Source: Providencia alcalifaciens DSM 30120 (GTDB lineage: Bacteria > Pseudomonadota > Gammaproteobacteria > Enterobacterales > Enterobacteriaceae). Taken from it: a DNA stretch of 64,000 nucleotides. Both the position numbers and the translations under genes were made by a program. The first letter of the stretch is position 1. Every line of letters begins with the position of its first letter. The stretch spans positions 62,001-126,000 of the forward strand of contig NZ_ABXW01000053.1 of the NCBI RefSeq assembly GCF_000173415.1, read 5' to 3'. Of this stretch, positions 9,423-17,420 are shown piece after piece. Under the pieces are notes generated by a model. It saw nothing but the letters and a program-made list of their open reading frames with translations, had not been told where the DNA came from and did not search any database.

Positions 9423-10052
9423 GTGGCAAAACCAAAAGAAAACAGTTTATTGGCTCAAATTGAAGCCATTGCACAAGGATTGAGTGAGACCTTTGCCCCT
9501 TTTTGTGAGGTCGTCGTGCATGATCTCAAAAACCCTGAGCATTCGATTATCTCAATTCATAACAACCTTTCTGGACGTAAAGAAGGTGAAGCAACCACCG
9601 AGTTGGGGCTTGCACGTATTGAATCTGCTGACTTTCCCAATATCATCACTAATTATGCGAACCAATTTCCGGATGGACGCCCTGCTAAAAGCACCTCCAT
9701 TGGTATCAAAGATGAAACAGGTCAATACGTTGCGGCACTGTGCCTCAATTTAGATATGACGCAATTTCGAAATATGCAAAGCATGCTTTCACAGTTTACC
9801 GAAGTCGGATGTAGCCCAGTAAAAGAACATTTAGAGCCAAATGGTAGTGAGGCCATTCGTGCTCGTATCGACCAGTATGCCGCCTCTATTGCGGCAACTC
9901 CGCGTACACTCAAAGCGGATGATCGTGTTGCTCTTATTGAGCTATTACGCAAAGAAGGTCTTCTTGATATTAAAAAATCCATGGATACTATCGCACAACA
10001 TCTTGGTGTTTCCCGTGCGTCTGTTTATTTGTACGCCAAGAAAGACAGTTAA
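9423..10052 (+). CDS. DauR/YheO-type transcriptional regulator (PAS-like + HTH)
   Basis: A 209-residue regulator of the YheO/DauR group. An N-terminal YheO-like PAS domain spans about residues 10-125 (SETFAPFCEVVVHDL, GRPAKSTSIGIKDETG) and a C-terminal helix-turn-helix spans about 155-205 (MDTIAQHLGVSRASVYLYAKK). DauR in Pseudomonas represses D-arginine catabolic genes. The start is GTG at 9423 with AGGGG seven bases upstream. It is 85 bp after the ammonia-lyase and probably controls the ridA-lyase pair, sensing an amino acid or its 2-oxo product. The ribosome binding site can be folded into a long stem with the lyase-regulator spacer. Confidence 0.85.
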   Translation: MAKPKENSLLAQIEAIAQGLSETFAPFCEVVVHDLKNPEHSIISIHNNLSGRKEGEATTELGLARIESADFPNIITNYANQFPDGRPAKSTSIGIKDETGQYVAALCLNLDMTQFRNMQSMLSQFTEVGCSPVKEHLEPNGSEAIRARIDQYAASIAATPRTLKADDRVALIELLRKEGLLDIKKSMDTIAQHLGVSRASVYLYAKKDS

Positions 10053-10225
10053 GACTCCCAGATAGCTTTTCCTTGCCAAAATTCATCAATAGATACGAGG
10101 AAATAGTTCACTTTTAACGGTCGGTCAATAACGTTGGGTGGGATAAAAAGCACAAACAGATGATTATTGGTATGAAAATTCGCGCAATATCGGGTACAAC
10201 TGCTTTTGTTGTATGGCTGTACCCA
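10049..10225 (-). pseudogene. Possible decayed C-terminal coding remnant
   Basis: On the minus strand an open frame runs from just after a TAG at 10226-10228 to a TAA at 10049-10051, about 58 codons, overlapping the regulator's stop tail to tail. It has protein-like composition (segments LFVLFIPPN and YFLVSIDEFWQGKAIWES) but no ATG. It may be the end of a deleted gene, or chance. I do not recognise the family. Confidence 0.25.
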
Positions 10226-10425
10226 CTAACAAAGCCCCCAGCGGGTAAATACCTTTCCCCTTCAATTTTTCTGAAAAAGGTTTATTAGGTTGCTTGAACT
10301 ACTTTGTTTATCATTGATAAACAAAAGTAAATGGAGCTTAAATTAATAGTGATTGTTTTTTTTAGCACTCGCCTTTCTCGCTGAGTTATTGCATAAATAA
10401 CTATCACCAAAAATAGGGAAATAAA
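10226..10425. other. Intergenic region before alpha/beta hydrolase
   Basis: No gene seen. It contains GGGTACA and TGTACCC arms at 10192-10198 and 10218-10224 (at its left edge), the strong inverted repeat described separately at 10303-10325, and the hydrolase promoter, for which I could not choose clear -35/-10 boxes. Confidence 0.4.
10303..10325. promoter_or_regulatory. 23-bp near-perfect palindrome (11-bp arms)
   Basis: TTTGTTTATCA (10303-10313) and TGATAAACAAA (10315-10325) form a perfect inverted repeat around a single central base, 100 bp upstream of the hydrolase start. There is no following T tract in either direction suited to a terminator, so an operator (for example of a TetR-type protein) is more likely. 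Confidence 0.5.
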
Positions 10426-11310
10426 ATGACAGAGACAACACCATTATCATTGTATTACGACACGTTTGGTCAACCTGCTAATCCAGCCGTCATCCTTATC
10501 GCTGGTTTAGGTGGGCATAATATTAGTTGGACCTCGGAATTTTGCCAACAAATTGCCGACGCTGGTTTTTATATTATTCGCCCCGATAACCGCGATGCCG
10601 GCTTATCACCACATTTAGATAATTATCCACCACTGAATATAAAAGAGTTATCCGAACGCTTACAACGTGGTGAACAGGTTGATGTTCCCTACACCTTATT
10701 TGAGATGGCAGATGATATCATTGGATTGTTAGATCAATTATCGATTGAAAAAGCCCATGTTGTCGGTCGCTCAATGGGCGGCATGATAGCGCAAGTGGTT
10801 GCATCAAAAGTACCAGAGCGTATTCTTTCGCTCTGCCCAATTATGTCATCAACGGGTAACCCTCAGTTACCGCAAGGCGAACCGGACGTCATGCAAATGT
10901 TGATGTCACCAGGTGTTGATCCTAAGCAGGACTTTGAAGGCTATCTTGCGGGGCAAATTGCATTTAATCGCCGGATCGCCTCGACTTGTGTTCCATTTGA
11001 TGAAGAAAATTGCCGTAATTATATTGTACAAGCCTTCCAGCGTAACTATTCTCCTGAAGGCACTAAGCGACAGCTCGCTGCCGTTGCAGTAACTGGAGAT
11101 TTAAGACCACACTTAAGCGCAATTACCGCGCCAATATTAGTGATCCACGGCTCTGCTGACCCACTATTTCCGGTCACTTCTGGGCAAGATATTTTCGACA
11201 ATATTGAAACGGCTAAATTAGAAGTGATTGAAGGCATGGGGCACGATACCCCATCCGCATTAAATCCTCAAATTGCCGAAATGATCATTGAGAATATGCA
11301 AGACAATTAA
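10426..11310 (+). CDS. Alpha/beta hydrolase (esterase-like)
   Basis: A 294-residue cytoplasmic alpha/beta hydrolase. The catalytic triad is visible: nucleophile S116 in GRSMGG, acid D245 in GSADPLFP and base H273 in GMGHD. The oxyanion HGG-like segment is LIAGLGGH at 24-31. The layout resembles RdmC/aclacinomycin methylesterase-type hydrolases, but the substrate cannot be told. AGGGA lies upstream of the ATG. It stands alone between a palindrome-bearing promoter and a strong terminator, so it is monocistronic. No signal peptide. Confidence 0.85.
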   Translation: MTETTPLSLYYDTFGQPANPAVILIAGLGGHNISWTSEFCQQIADAGFYIIRPDNRDAGLSPHLDNYPPLNIKELSERLQRGEQVDVPYTLFEMADDIIGLLDQLSIEKAHVVGRSMGGMIAQVVASKVPERILSLCPIMSSTGNPQLPQGEPDVMQMLMSPGVDPKQDFEGYLAGQIAFNRRIASTCVPFDEENCRNYIVQAFQRNYSPEGTKRQLAAVAVTGDLRPHLSAITAPILVIHGSADPLFPVTSGQDIFDNIETAKLEVIEGMGHDTPSALNPQIAEMIIENMQDN

Positions 11311-11329
11311 TAAAAATAGGATGACATTA

Positions 11330-11354
11330 AGCGCCCAGATCGTGGCGCTTTTTT
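11330..11354 (+). terminator. Rho-independent terminator of alpha/beta hydrolase gene
   Basis: AGCGCC (11330-11335) and GGCGCT (11344-11349) form a hairpin followed by a run of T, 20 bp after the hydrolase stop. Confidence 0.85.
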
Positions 11355-11372
11355 ATGAATAAAAGGCGCTAA

Positions 11373-12257
11373 TTATAACCAACCTTGCTTTTTATGCTGC
11401 GCGCATATTGGGCATAGGGTTTCTTGTGCGGTCCATGTGGAAAATGGCAACTGGCACTTTTGGCATGTCCCGCCATAATAATGGAACTGGGTAGGTTCAC
11501 TATTCTTCGCAACATGTGCATGAACATGGATAGATTGCGGAAAACAAACGACTTGGCAGCTCATACACCCCGTACAGCGCTTATCGTCTATGCTAAATTG
11601 ATAATTTTCAATTTCAATGGCTTGTTCATCACACACTTTGGCGCAGGCACCACACAAAATACAACTTGCCTTATCTAATTCAACATGAAACCAGCTATCT
11701 TCAGGATAAAACTGTTTTCTGGCATTTAAACCTGTCTTTACCTTACCGCTGTCTAAGGGCTGATTATCTAGTTTTTGACGAAAAAGCATTCTACGACGCC
11801 CGCTGTCCACTTCGGCAGGTTCCGTGATCATCAAGCGCCAAATAGGCTCTTGCAACGTTTCCAGTTTTAAATTTAATGCCGCTAACGCAGGCAGCCATTT
11901 ATCGACTAATGGTCTGGGGATATGCATGCCTCTAATTGCATATTGACGATGCCAAACAATCAATTCTTCTGGACTGGCGAGTGGCTCATCATGACTGATA
12001 ACAAGAACGCCATTTTGGTAGGTTCGTTCGTGAGGTTCAATATTTTCAATTGCATCGACTGGACACGTAAACAGGCAGTTACCACATTGATAACATAGCT
12101 CATTATCAATTTTGGCATCCATAAAACCGAAAGAAATCGCGCCAACAGGGCAACTGTTAGCACAATTATTACACACACTATTTTTCAGGCGTTTATGAAC
12201 ACACTTATCATTAATAACAGGTTCTGGAGGAAGATCTAAATGAATGAACCGCCGCAT
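11373..12257 (-). CDS. Polyferredoxin-like 4Fe-4S protein with C-terminal zinc-ribbon-like knuckle
   Basis: A 294-residue iron-sulfur protein. Two N-terminal clusters are marked by C19/C29/C32/C36 and C55/C58/C61/C65 (CxxCxxCxxxCP); two more lie at C199/C202/C205/C209 and C228/C231/C234/C238. The C-terminus has paired CxxC motifs at C265/C268 and C282/C285 that look like a zinc ribbon or rubredoxin-like knuckle. No membrane segment or twin-arginine signal is visible, so it is likely a cytoplasmic electron carrier. The partner oxidoreductase is not adjacent. It follows a TetR regulator on the same strand with 91 bp between and may be its target. I do not recognise a named gene. Confidence 0.8.
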   Translation of the reverse strand: MRRFIHLDLPPEPVINDKCVHKRLKNSVCNNCANSCPVGAISFGFMDAKIDNELCYQCGNCLFTCPVDAIENIEPHERTYQNGVLVISHDEPLASPEELIVWHRQYAIRGMHIPRPLVDKWLPALAALNLKLETLQEPIWRLMITEPAEVDSGRRRMLFRQKLDNQPLDSGKVKTGLNARKQFYPEDSWFHVELDKASCILCGACAKVCDEQAIEIENYQFSIDDKRCTGCMSCQVVCFPQSIHVHAHVAKNSEPTQFHYYGGTCQKCQLPFSTWTAQETLCPICAQHKKQGWL

Positions 12258-12348
12258 AATATGACTGTTTACCTTTGATGATTAAACGTAATGTTACCTT
12301 AATCATCTTAATGCAACGGCTTAAAATTAACATGATGTAAGTTAAAAA

Positions 12349-13011
12349 TTAACGCGGTATGATCGCATTGCACGCAAATAAGCTGACTTGTTCTAAGATT
12401 TCATCCAATAAATGTGCATCAATACGATCTTGATTTAAACGTTTTAATAATGATTTTTTCGCAATCACAAACCCTAAAATTTGACCAATTAAAGCATGAG
12501 CTGAAATAATTGCCGAATGTTGCTCTTCTTGGGTGATAAATTGAATCAACAACGTTAAGCGAGAGTGGAAAGGCTCAATAAATTCCTTAAAGATAATATC
12601 CGCGTTTTCAGTGGGTTCCAACTGCTCACGAAGAATTAATATAGAATAATATTCATGTTCTGGGGATAATAACGCTAAACCCAGCCCTTTCATTAATAAA
12701 CGGAGTAACGATTCAACCTGTACCGCCTCATAATCTGCTTGCCCCTTTAATTCCTCAAATTGCACATCAAATGTACTTACATTACTCATTTGAGCCAGAT
12801 CTGTTGCAATCTTACGAATAACAGCTGCATAGACACCCAGTTTCCCTCCCATGTGATAAGGGATAGCGGATTGATTAACCCCTGCGCTTTCAGCCAATTG
12901 ACGAGTCCGAACACCATTAATTCCGTAAAGTGCAAATTGCTTGATGCCTTCGTTCACTAATTTTTCTTTCGTCAGTTCAGAAGAAAGCGTGTTTTTATTC
13001 ATTTCTGTCAT
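12349..13011 (-). CDS. TetR/AcrR-family regulator, CecR-like
   Basis: A 220-residue TetR-type repressor. The N-terminal helix-turn-helix spans residues about 15-62 (GVRTRQLAESAGVNQSAIPYH), and the C-terminal ligand domain resembles the CecR/YbiH (DUF1956) type, with the conserved LREQLEPT and HALIGQILGF segments. CecR in E. coli controls a hydrolase-type gene and efflux. It reads toward the ferredoxin gene. A perfect inverted repeat at 13031-13045 lies 20 bp upstream of its start, consistent with autoregulation. The ATG at 13011 has no strong ribosome binding site. Confidence 0.85.
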   Translation of the reverse strand: MTEMNKNTLSSELTKEKLVNEGIKQFALYGINGVRTRQLAESAGVNQSAIPYHMGGKLGVYAAVIRKIATDLAQMSNVSTFDVQFEELKGQADYEAVQVESLLRLLMKGLGLALLSPEHEYYSILILREQLEPTENADIIFKEFIEPFHSRLTLLIQFITQEEQHSAIISAHALIGQILGFVIAKKSLLKRLNQDRIDAHLLDEILEQVSLFACNAIIPR

Positions 13012-13030
13012 ATGCAGCTGAGGATCCTAA

Positions 13031-13045
13031 TTACATCGAATGTAA
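13031..13045. promoter_or_regulatory. Candidate TetR operator upstream of CecR-like gene
   Basis: TTACAT (13031-13036) and ATGTAA (13040-13045) around a CGA spacer form a perfect inverted repeat, in the 39 bp between the M24 gene and the TetR-type regulator. The likely reader is the regulator itself. Confidence 0.5.
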
Positions 13046-13050
13046 CAACA

Positions 13051-14313
13051 TTATACGTCAGCACGCATTAAATGAGTCGAATTATTATTTAATTCTATTC
13101 CTTTCTCTTTTCCCACAATAACCGTACCGCCAAGATTACATAAATGATAATCAAAGGCGCAATTAGGCTCAAACGCGAATGTCATGCCTGCTTTTAATAC
13201 TAAATCACGCCCAGGATTAGGTAATCGACTAATATGCCCATATTTTTGAGCTAACGGTAATACTTCAATTCCTGGTGCAGTACCAAAACCAATAGGTCCA
13301 TAAGGATTAATGCTATGAATAAGCGGATGAACATGCCAACCTTTTGCCTTTAATAAAGGTTGTTCCATTTTGTCGACCAACTCTCCGAAGGTAACCCCCT
13401 CTTTTAGGTTTTCAACACCGATTTCATAACACTCTCGAGAAACTTGGGCTGCTCGCTCAATATTGGGATGCACTTTACCGACGGCAACCGCGGCTTGATG
13501 TTGAGTTTCATACATCCCATATAGAGCAAAAATTTCAGTTAATACAATATCCCCATATTGAATTTCTCGCGGTTTTTGTGAGCGGTATTGCCATGCTGGC
13601 TGTCCCCACCCAATGTATTCCGGTCCTGAACCCATCAAAATTTCTGCCGTAAATCCTCCTCGAGATAAACATGTTGACGTGACGGCGGCTGCAATATCTG
13701 CCTCTGTATTGCCCGGAACCGCCGTTTTACGCATCGCTTCACTCATGGCCTCTCCTATCATCGCGGCATGTTTAATATGGGCAATTTCTTCATCACTTTT
13801 GATGGATGCAAGCTGGAAAAACGCTTTGTAAACAGGAATAAAACTCACATTAGGTAACTGCTCCTTAATACCAGACAACGTATTAAACGGCATCGCTCCA
13901 TCAAAATAAAATGGGGGATAAGGTTCAAGACCAATGACCCCGATACGCGCATAGGATGCAACACCTAGCTGAAGCAGAATATTACCAATGTTTCTCCCCG
14001 TCTTTCCGACCATAATCTGCTCTGCTGTAATCCATTGCATATCGTGGCGCAAAGAAGCTTGCATATGATCCGCTACCATCATTGGCGCGAATGTCACAAC
14101 AACAGGAGGCTTATCTTGGTGAAACAGCACCACTGAACCTAATCTATCATTGGTAAAGTAATGGTCGATACAAAATGGTGCTGGTGCCGCGGACTCGCGA
14201 TCACCGTATACCATTAAAAATTCAAGGTTATTCTCTCTCATTATCTGGCGAGCCAGTTCCCATCGTCTATCTCGCTCTTTAAGAGTCAATGCAGCGGGTA
14301 TTCTTGTATTCAT
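13051..14313 (-). CDS. M24-family (creatinase/aminopeptidase fold) protein, metal site degraded
   Basis: A 420-residue pita-bread fold protein: an N-terminal creatinase-type domain to about residue 165 and an M24 catalytic domain from about 170. In metal-dependent M24 peptidases five ligands (D, D, H, E, E) are expected. Here the first aspartate position is E260 (GDIVLTEIF), the second falls in ETQHQ (269-273), E382 in FAFEPN is kept, and the last glutamate position is a glycine (NLGGTVIVG, 394-402). This suggests a creatinase-like, metal-independent hydrolase rather than a proline peptidase. It is 39 bp upstream of the TetR-type gene on the same strand, so the two may be co-transcribed. Divergent from yqhD. 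Confidence 0.8.
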   Translation of the reverse strand: MNTRIPAALTLKERDRRWELARQIMRENNLEFLMVYGDRESAAPAPFCIDHYFTNDRLGSVVLFHQDKPPVVVTFAPMMVADHMQASLRHDMQWITAEQIMVGKTGRNIGNILLQLGVASYARIGVIGLEPYPPFYFDGAMPFNTLSGIKEQLPNVSFIPVYKAFFQLASIKSDEEIAHIKHAAMIGEAMSEAMRKTAVPGNTEADIAAAVTSTCLSRGGFTAEILMGSGPEYIGWGQPAWQYRSQKPREIQYGDIVLTEIFALYGMYETQHQAAVAVGKVHPNIERAAQVSRECYEIGVENLKEGVTFGELVDKMEQPLLKAKGWHVHPLIHSINPYGPIGFGTAPGIEVLPLAQKYGHISRLPNPGRDLVLKAGMTFAFEPNCAFDYHLCNLGGTVIVGKEKGIELNNNSTHLMRADV

Positions 14314-14549
14314 CAGTATTTCCTTCCCATCAATATTATTTCATTTGAATGAATTAAATATTGATCGAGGTATAGCCAAAGTCAATCTGTTCATTAAGCA
14401 TTTAATGCGGTCTATCGGATACATAAAATCATCCATTACCAAACTTTTTGATCAGAATTTGAATAATCCCACGTGTATACTAATAAAATATTTTCAACTC
14501 TCACCGATGCCAAATGACATCTCCTTCAATTCCCAACTAAGGTTTGTAT

Positions 14550-15707
14550 ATGAATAATTTTGAGTTTTACAATCCAACACGTATTGTTTTTGGTGAAGGC
14601 AAAATTGGCGAACTGGACAGGCTGGTCCCTGAAACTGCAAAAGTTCTTGTGCTATATGGTGGCGAAAGCGCCCGCAAAAACGGTACCCTTGATGAAGTCA
14701 CTAGTGCCTTAAAAAATCGTCAACTTGGTTATTTTGGCGGTATTGAAGCCAATCCACGCTATGAAACGTTAATCAAAGCTGTCGCCCTCATTGAAAATGA
14801 AGGCTACGATTTTTTGCTGGCTGTCGGTGGTGGTTCTGTCATTGATGGTACTAAATTTATCGCTGCTGCCGTCAATTATGCGGGTGATAAATGGGAAGTG
14901 GTGACCAGTGGAGGGGCGACTATTCAGCACGCATTACCATTTGGTACTGTTTTGACACTTCCGGCAACTGGCTCTGAAATGAATAAAGGCTCTGTGATCA
15001 CTCGCGAAGAACTCCACGCGAAACTCGCCTTCATGAGTGACAAAGTTTTCCCTCAATTTTCTATTTTAGATCCTGTAAAAACCTATACATTACCACCTCG
15101 CCAAATCAGTAATGGTGTGGTGGATGCCTTTGTCCATGTTATCGAGCAATACCTCACCTATCCTGTGAATGCAAATGTTCAAGATGCCTTTGCCGAAGGT
15201 TTGCTCAGAACCTTAATCGATATTGGACCGAAAGCGCTAGCTAACCCAACCAATTATGATGTCCGCGCCAATCTCATGTGGACAGCCACGCTCGCTTTAA
15301 ATGGTTTAATTGGTGCGGGTGTCCCGCAAGACTGGGCTACCCATATGTTAGGACATGAAATTACGGTTCTCTACGGTTTAGATCATGCCCAAACATTAGC
15401 CATTGTTCTGCCTTCGTTAATGGAAGAAAAACTGCCACAGAAACAAGCGAAAATGGCACAATACGCAGAACGCGTTTGGGATATCCGTGAAGGTAGCGAA
15501 AAAGAAAAAGCGCTCAAAGCCATTGAATTAACAAGAGACTTTTTCGAATCAATGCAAGTTAAAACTCGCTTTAAAGATTACCAACTCAATCAAGATGTTG
15601 TTGAGCCATTAGTGAACAGCTTGGTGGCACATAGCATGGTGACCCTAGGCGAACATCGCGACATTACCCCAGAAGTCAGCCGCCGAATTTACATCGCATC
15701 ATTATAA
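14550..15707 (+). CDS. yqhD: NADPH-dependent aldehyde reductase / alcohol dehydrogenase YqhD
   Basis: A 385-residue iron-containing-type alcohol dehydrogenase very close in length and sequence to E. coli YqhD (387 residues), which reduces short-chain and lipid-derived toxic aldehydes with NADPH. The nucleotide loop GGGS is at 93-96 and the metal ligands D192, H196, H265 and H279 match YqhD D194/H198/H267/H281. I start at ATG 14550 because TAAGG lies seven bases upstream; a TTG two codons earlier is possible but poor. In E. coli it is controlled by the AraC-type YqhC; no yqhC lies beside it here. Divergent from the M24 gene, ended by a strong terminator. Confidence 0.95.
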   Translation: MNNFEFYNPTRIVFGEGKIGELDRLVPETAKVLVLYGGESARKNGTLDEVTSALKNRQLGYFGGIEANPRYETLIKAVALIENEGYDFLLAVGGGSVIDGTKFIAAAVNYAGDKWEVVTSGGATIQHALPFGTVLTLPATGSEMNKGSVITREELHAKLAFMSDKVFPQFSILDPVKTYTLPPRQISNGVVDAFVHVIEQYLTYPVNANVQDAFAEGLLRTLIDIGPKALANPTNYDVRANLMWTATLALNGLIGAGVPQDWATHMLGHEITVLYGLDHAQTLAIVLPSLMEEKLPQKQAKMAQYAERVWDIREGSEKEKALKAIELTRDFFESMQVKTRFKDYQLNQDVVEPLVNSLVAHSMVTLGEHRDITPEVSRRIYIASL

Positions 15708-15723
15708 ATCGTTGGTTGAACAA

Positions 15724-15750
15724 AAGAGCGCATCTATTGCGCTCTTTTTT
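15724..15750 (+). terminator. Rho-independent terminator after yqhD
   Basis: AAGAGCGCA (15724-15732) pairs with TGCGCTCTT (15738-15746), loop of five, followed by T residues to 15750. Confidence 0.9.
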
Positions 15751-16185
15751 ATAATTCTGACCCATCCTAAATAAGGTGACTCTTTTTTCATCAAATCTTG
15801 GCATACACAACACTGACTAAAAACACAATGTTGGTATATCAGAGACTCTCTATCAAGCTTGTACTCAACAATACGATTCCCCACTCTCCTTTGATATTGA
15901 AAAGGGAAATCCCTGCCTTGTTTATATGCCTGTCAAAATGAACAATACTAAATAATTAATTTATTTTTTATGCAGTTAAGCCGATAGCAGATAACTCTGC
16001 TATTGATGTCTCGCCCTTCTCTAGCCAGATAATTGATTGGCAATGGCACAATAGCATGATCAAAATATTGTTTTGATTTTCGCCCCTAATAAGCCATTTC
16101 TTGGGGCTGAAATTTTAGGTATTTTATAGCACTAAATTACATAAAACATTTTTATAACAATTATTGTCTTCCTAGGTCGTGAGCC
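15751..16185. other. Intergenic region yqhD / ydeE
   Basis: A 435-bp AT-rich spacer. A short minus-strand frame crosses the yqhD terminator and is not credible as a gene. It must hold the ydeE promoter; no clear operator was seen. Confidence 0.4.
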
Positions 16186-17373
16186 ATGTTTTCTAAATCC
16201 AATATCTCTAATACTGCACTGCTCGCATCTTCATTGCTATTAACCATTGGCCGTGGCGCGACCTTGCCATTTATGGCGATTTATTTAACACGTCAGTATC
16301 ACATGGCCATCGATATTGTTGGTATTGCCATGACCATCGCGTTAACGGTGGGAGTCTTATTTAGTATGGGATTTGGCATGCTGGCGGACAGAGTCGATAA
16401 AAAACGCTGCATGCTCATTGCCGTATTCGCCTTTATTTGTGGCTTCATCGCCATTCCATTAATGAATAATGCCCTGCTAGTTATTATCTTTTTCTCACTC
16501 ATTAACTGCTCTTATTCCGTCTTTTCGACAGTTTTAAAAGGCTATTTCGCCGATACACTCGCTTTATCCTTAAAAACTAAAGTTTTTTCGCTCAACTATA
16601 CCTTTATTAATATCGGCTGGACGGTAGGTCCCCCTATCGGAACATGGCTATTAATGTTCAGCATTAATTTACCTTTTTGGTTAGCCGCCGTTTCAGCAGC
16701 TGCACCGATATTCTTTATTCAACGTTTTGTTCAAAGCACCAAACCTGCTAGCCATGTTGATGGTCAGCCGCGAGTGTGGAACCCTAAGGCGATGCTTCAC
16801 GACCGTGCATTAGCTTGGTTCATTCTCTCAACCTTTCTTGGTTCCTTGGTATTCGGTTCATTTACTACGTGGATTTCCCAATACGTCATCACCGTTGCTA
16901 ACAGTGATTTCGCGCAAGCCGTTATTGGTGTCATCTTACCCGTCAATGCCGTCGTCGTGGTGACATTGCAATATGCGGTTGGAAAACACATTACACCCGA
17001 CAATTTGAGGCGTTTAATGACCTTAGGTAGCCTATTCTTTTTAGGGGGATTAGCTGTCTTTATGGGCTCAGGTGATAACCTCTATTTATGGGCATTAGGG
17101 TCATTTATTTTCACGCTGGGTGAATTAATTTATGCCCCAGGAGAATACATGTTAATTGATAGCATTGCGCCTGAAGGTATGAAATCCAGCTATTTTTCAG
17201 CTCAAGCGCTAGGGCTACTTGGCGGGGCGTTTAATCCGATGATGACAGGGTTCGTTCTCACTGAACTCGCGCCTTATTCCATCTTTATTATCTTAATGAT
17301 TGTCACCGTATTGGCGTGGCTGAGTATGCTTAATGGCATGCGGATAAAAAACAAACAAAGCCTCGTAGTTTGA
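16186..17373 (+). CDS. ydeE: MFS efflux transporter YdeE
   Basis: A 395-residue major facilitator with 12 predicted membrane helices, the same length as E. coli YdeE, a dipeptide/arabinose-linked exporter of the inner membrane. Shared stretches include TIGRGATLPFM near the start, GMLADRVDKKR in the loop 2-3 (motif A) and YAPGEYMLID late in the protein. It is monocistronic, between the yqhD terminator and a hairpin shared with the convergent MocR gene. Substrate is inferred from the E. coli protein. Confidence 0.92.
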   Translation: MFSKSNISNTALLASSLLLTIGRGATLPFMAIYLTRQYHMAIDIVGIAMTIALTVGVLFSMGFGMLADRVDKKRCMLIAVFAFICGFIAIPLMNNALLVIIFFSLINCSYSVFSTVLKGYFADTLALSLKTKVFSLNYTFINIGWTVGPPIGTWLLMFSINLPFWLAAVSAAAPIFFIQRFVQSTKPASHVDGQPRVWNPKAMLHDRALAWFILSTFLGSLVFGSFTTWISQYVITVANSDFAQAVIGVILPVNAVVVVTLQYAVGKHITPDNLRRLMTLGSLFFLGGLAVFMGSGDNLYLWALGSFIFTLGELIYAPGEYMLIDSIAPEGMKSSYFSAQALGLLGGAFNPMMTGFVLTELAPYSIFIILMIVTVLAWLSMLNGMRIKNKQSLVV

Positions 17374-17380
17374 TTGTATA

Positions 17381-17419
17381 AAACCCGCAAATGATAAGCC
17401 ATTTAGTGGGTTTCTTTTT
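17381..17419. terminator. Bidirectional terminator between ydeE and MocR gene
   Basis: AAACCC (17381-17386) pairs with GGGTTT (17408-17413), with an inner AAATG/CATTT stem, then CTTTTTG on the plus strand. It serves convergent genes. Confidence 0.8.
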
Positions 17420-17420
17420 G

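Noticed and set aside
14345-14557. 70-codon plus-strand ORF upstream of yqhD
   Set aside because: It lies in the divergent promoter region, lacks a ribosome binding site and runs into the yqhD start in another frame.
15702-15884. 60-codon minus-strand ORF after yqhD
   Set aside because: It overlaps the yqhD terminator, has many cysteines by chance and no ribosome binding site; an insertion sequence remnant was considered but no inverted ends were found.
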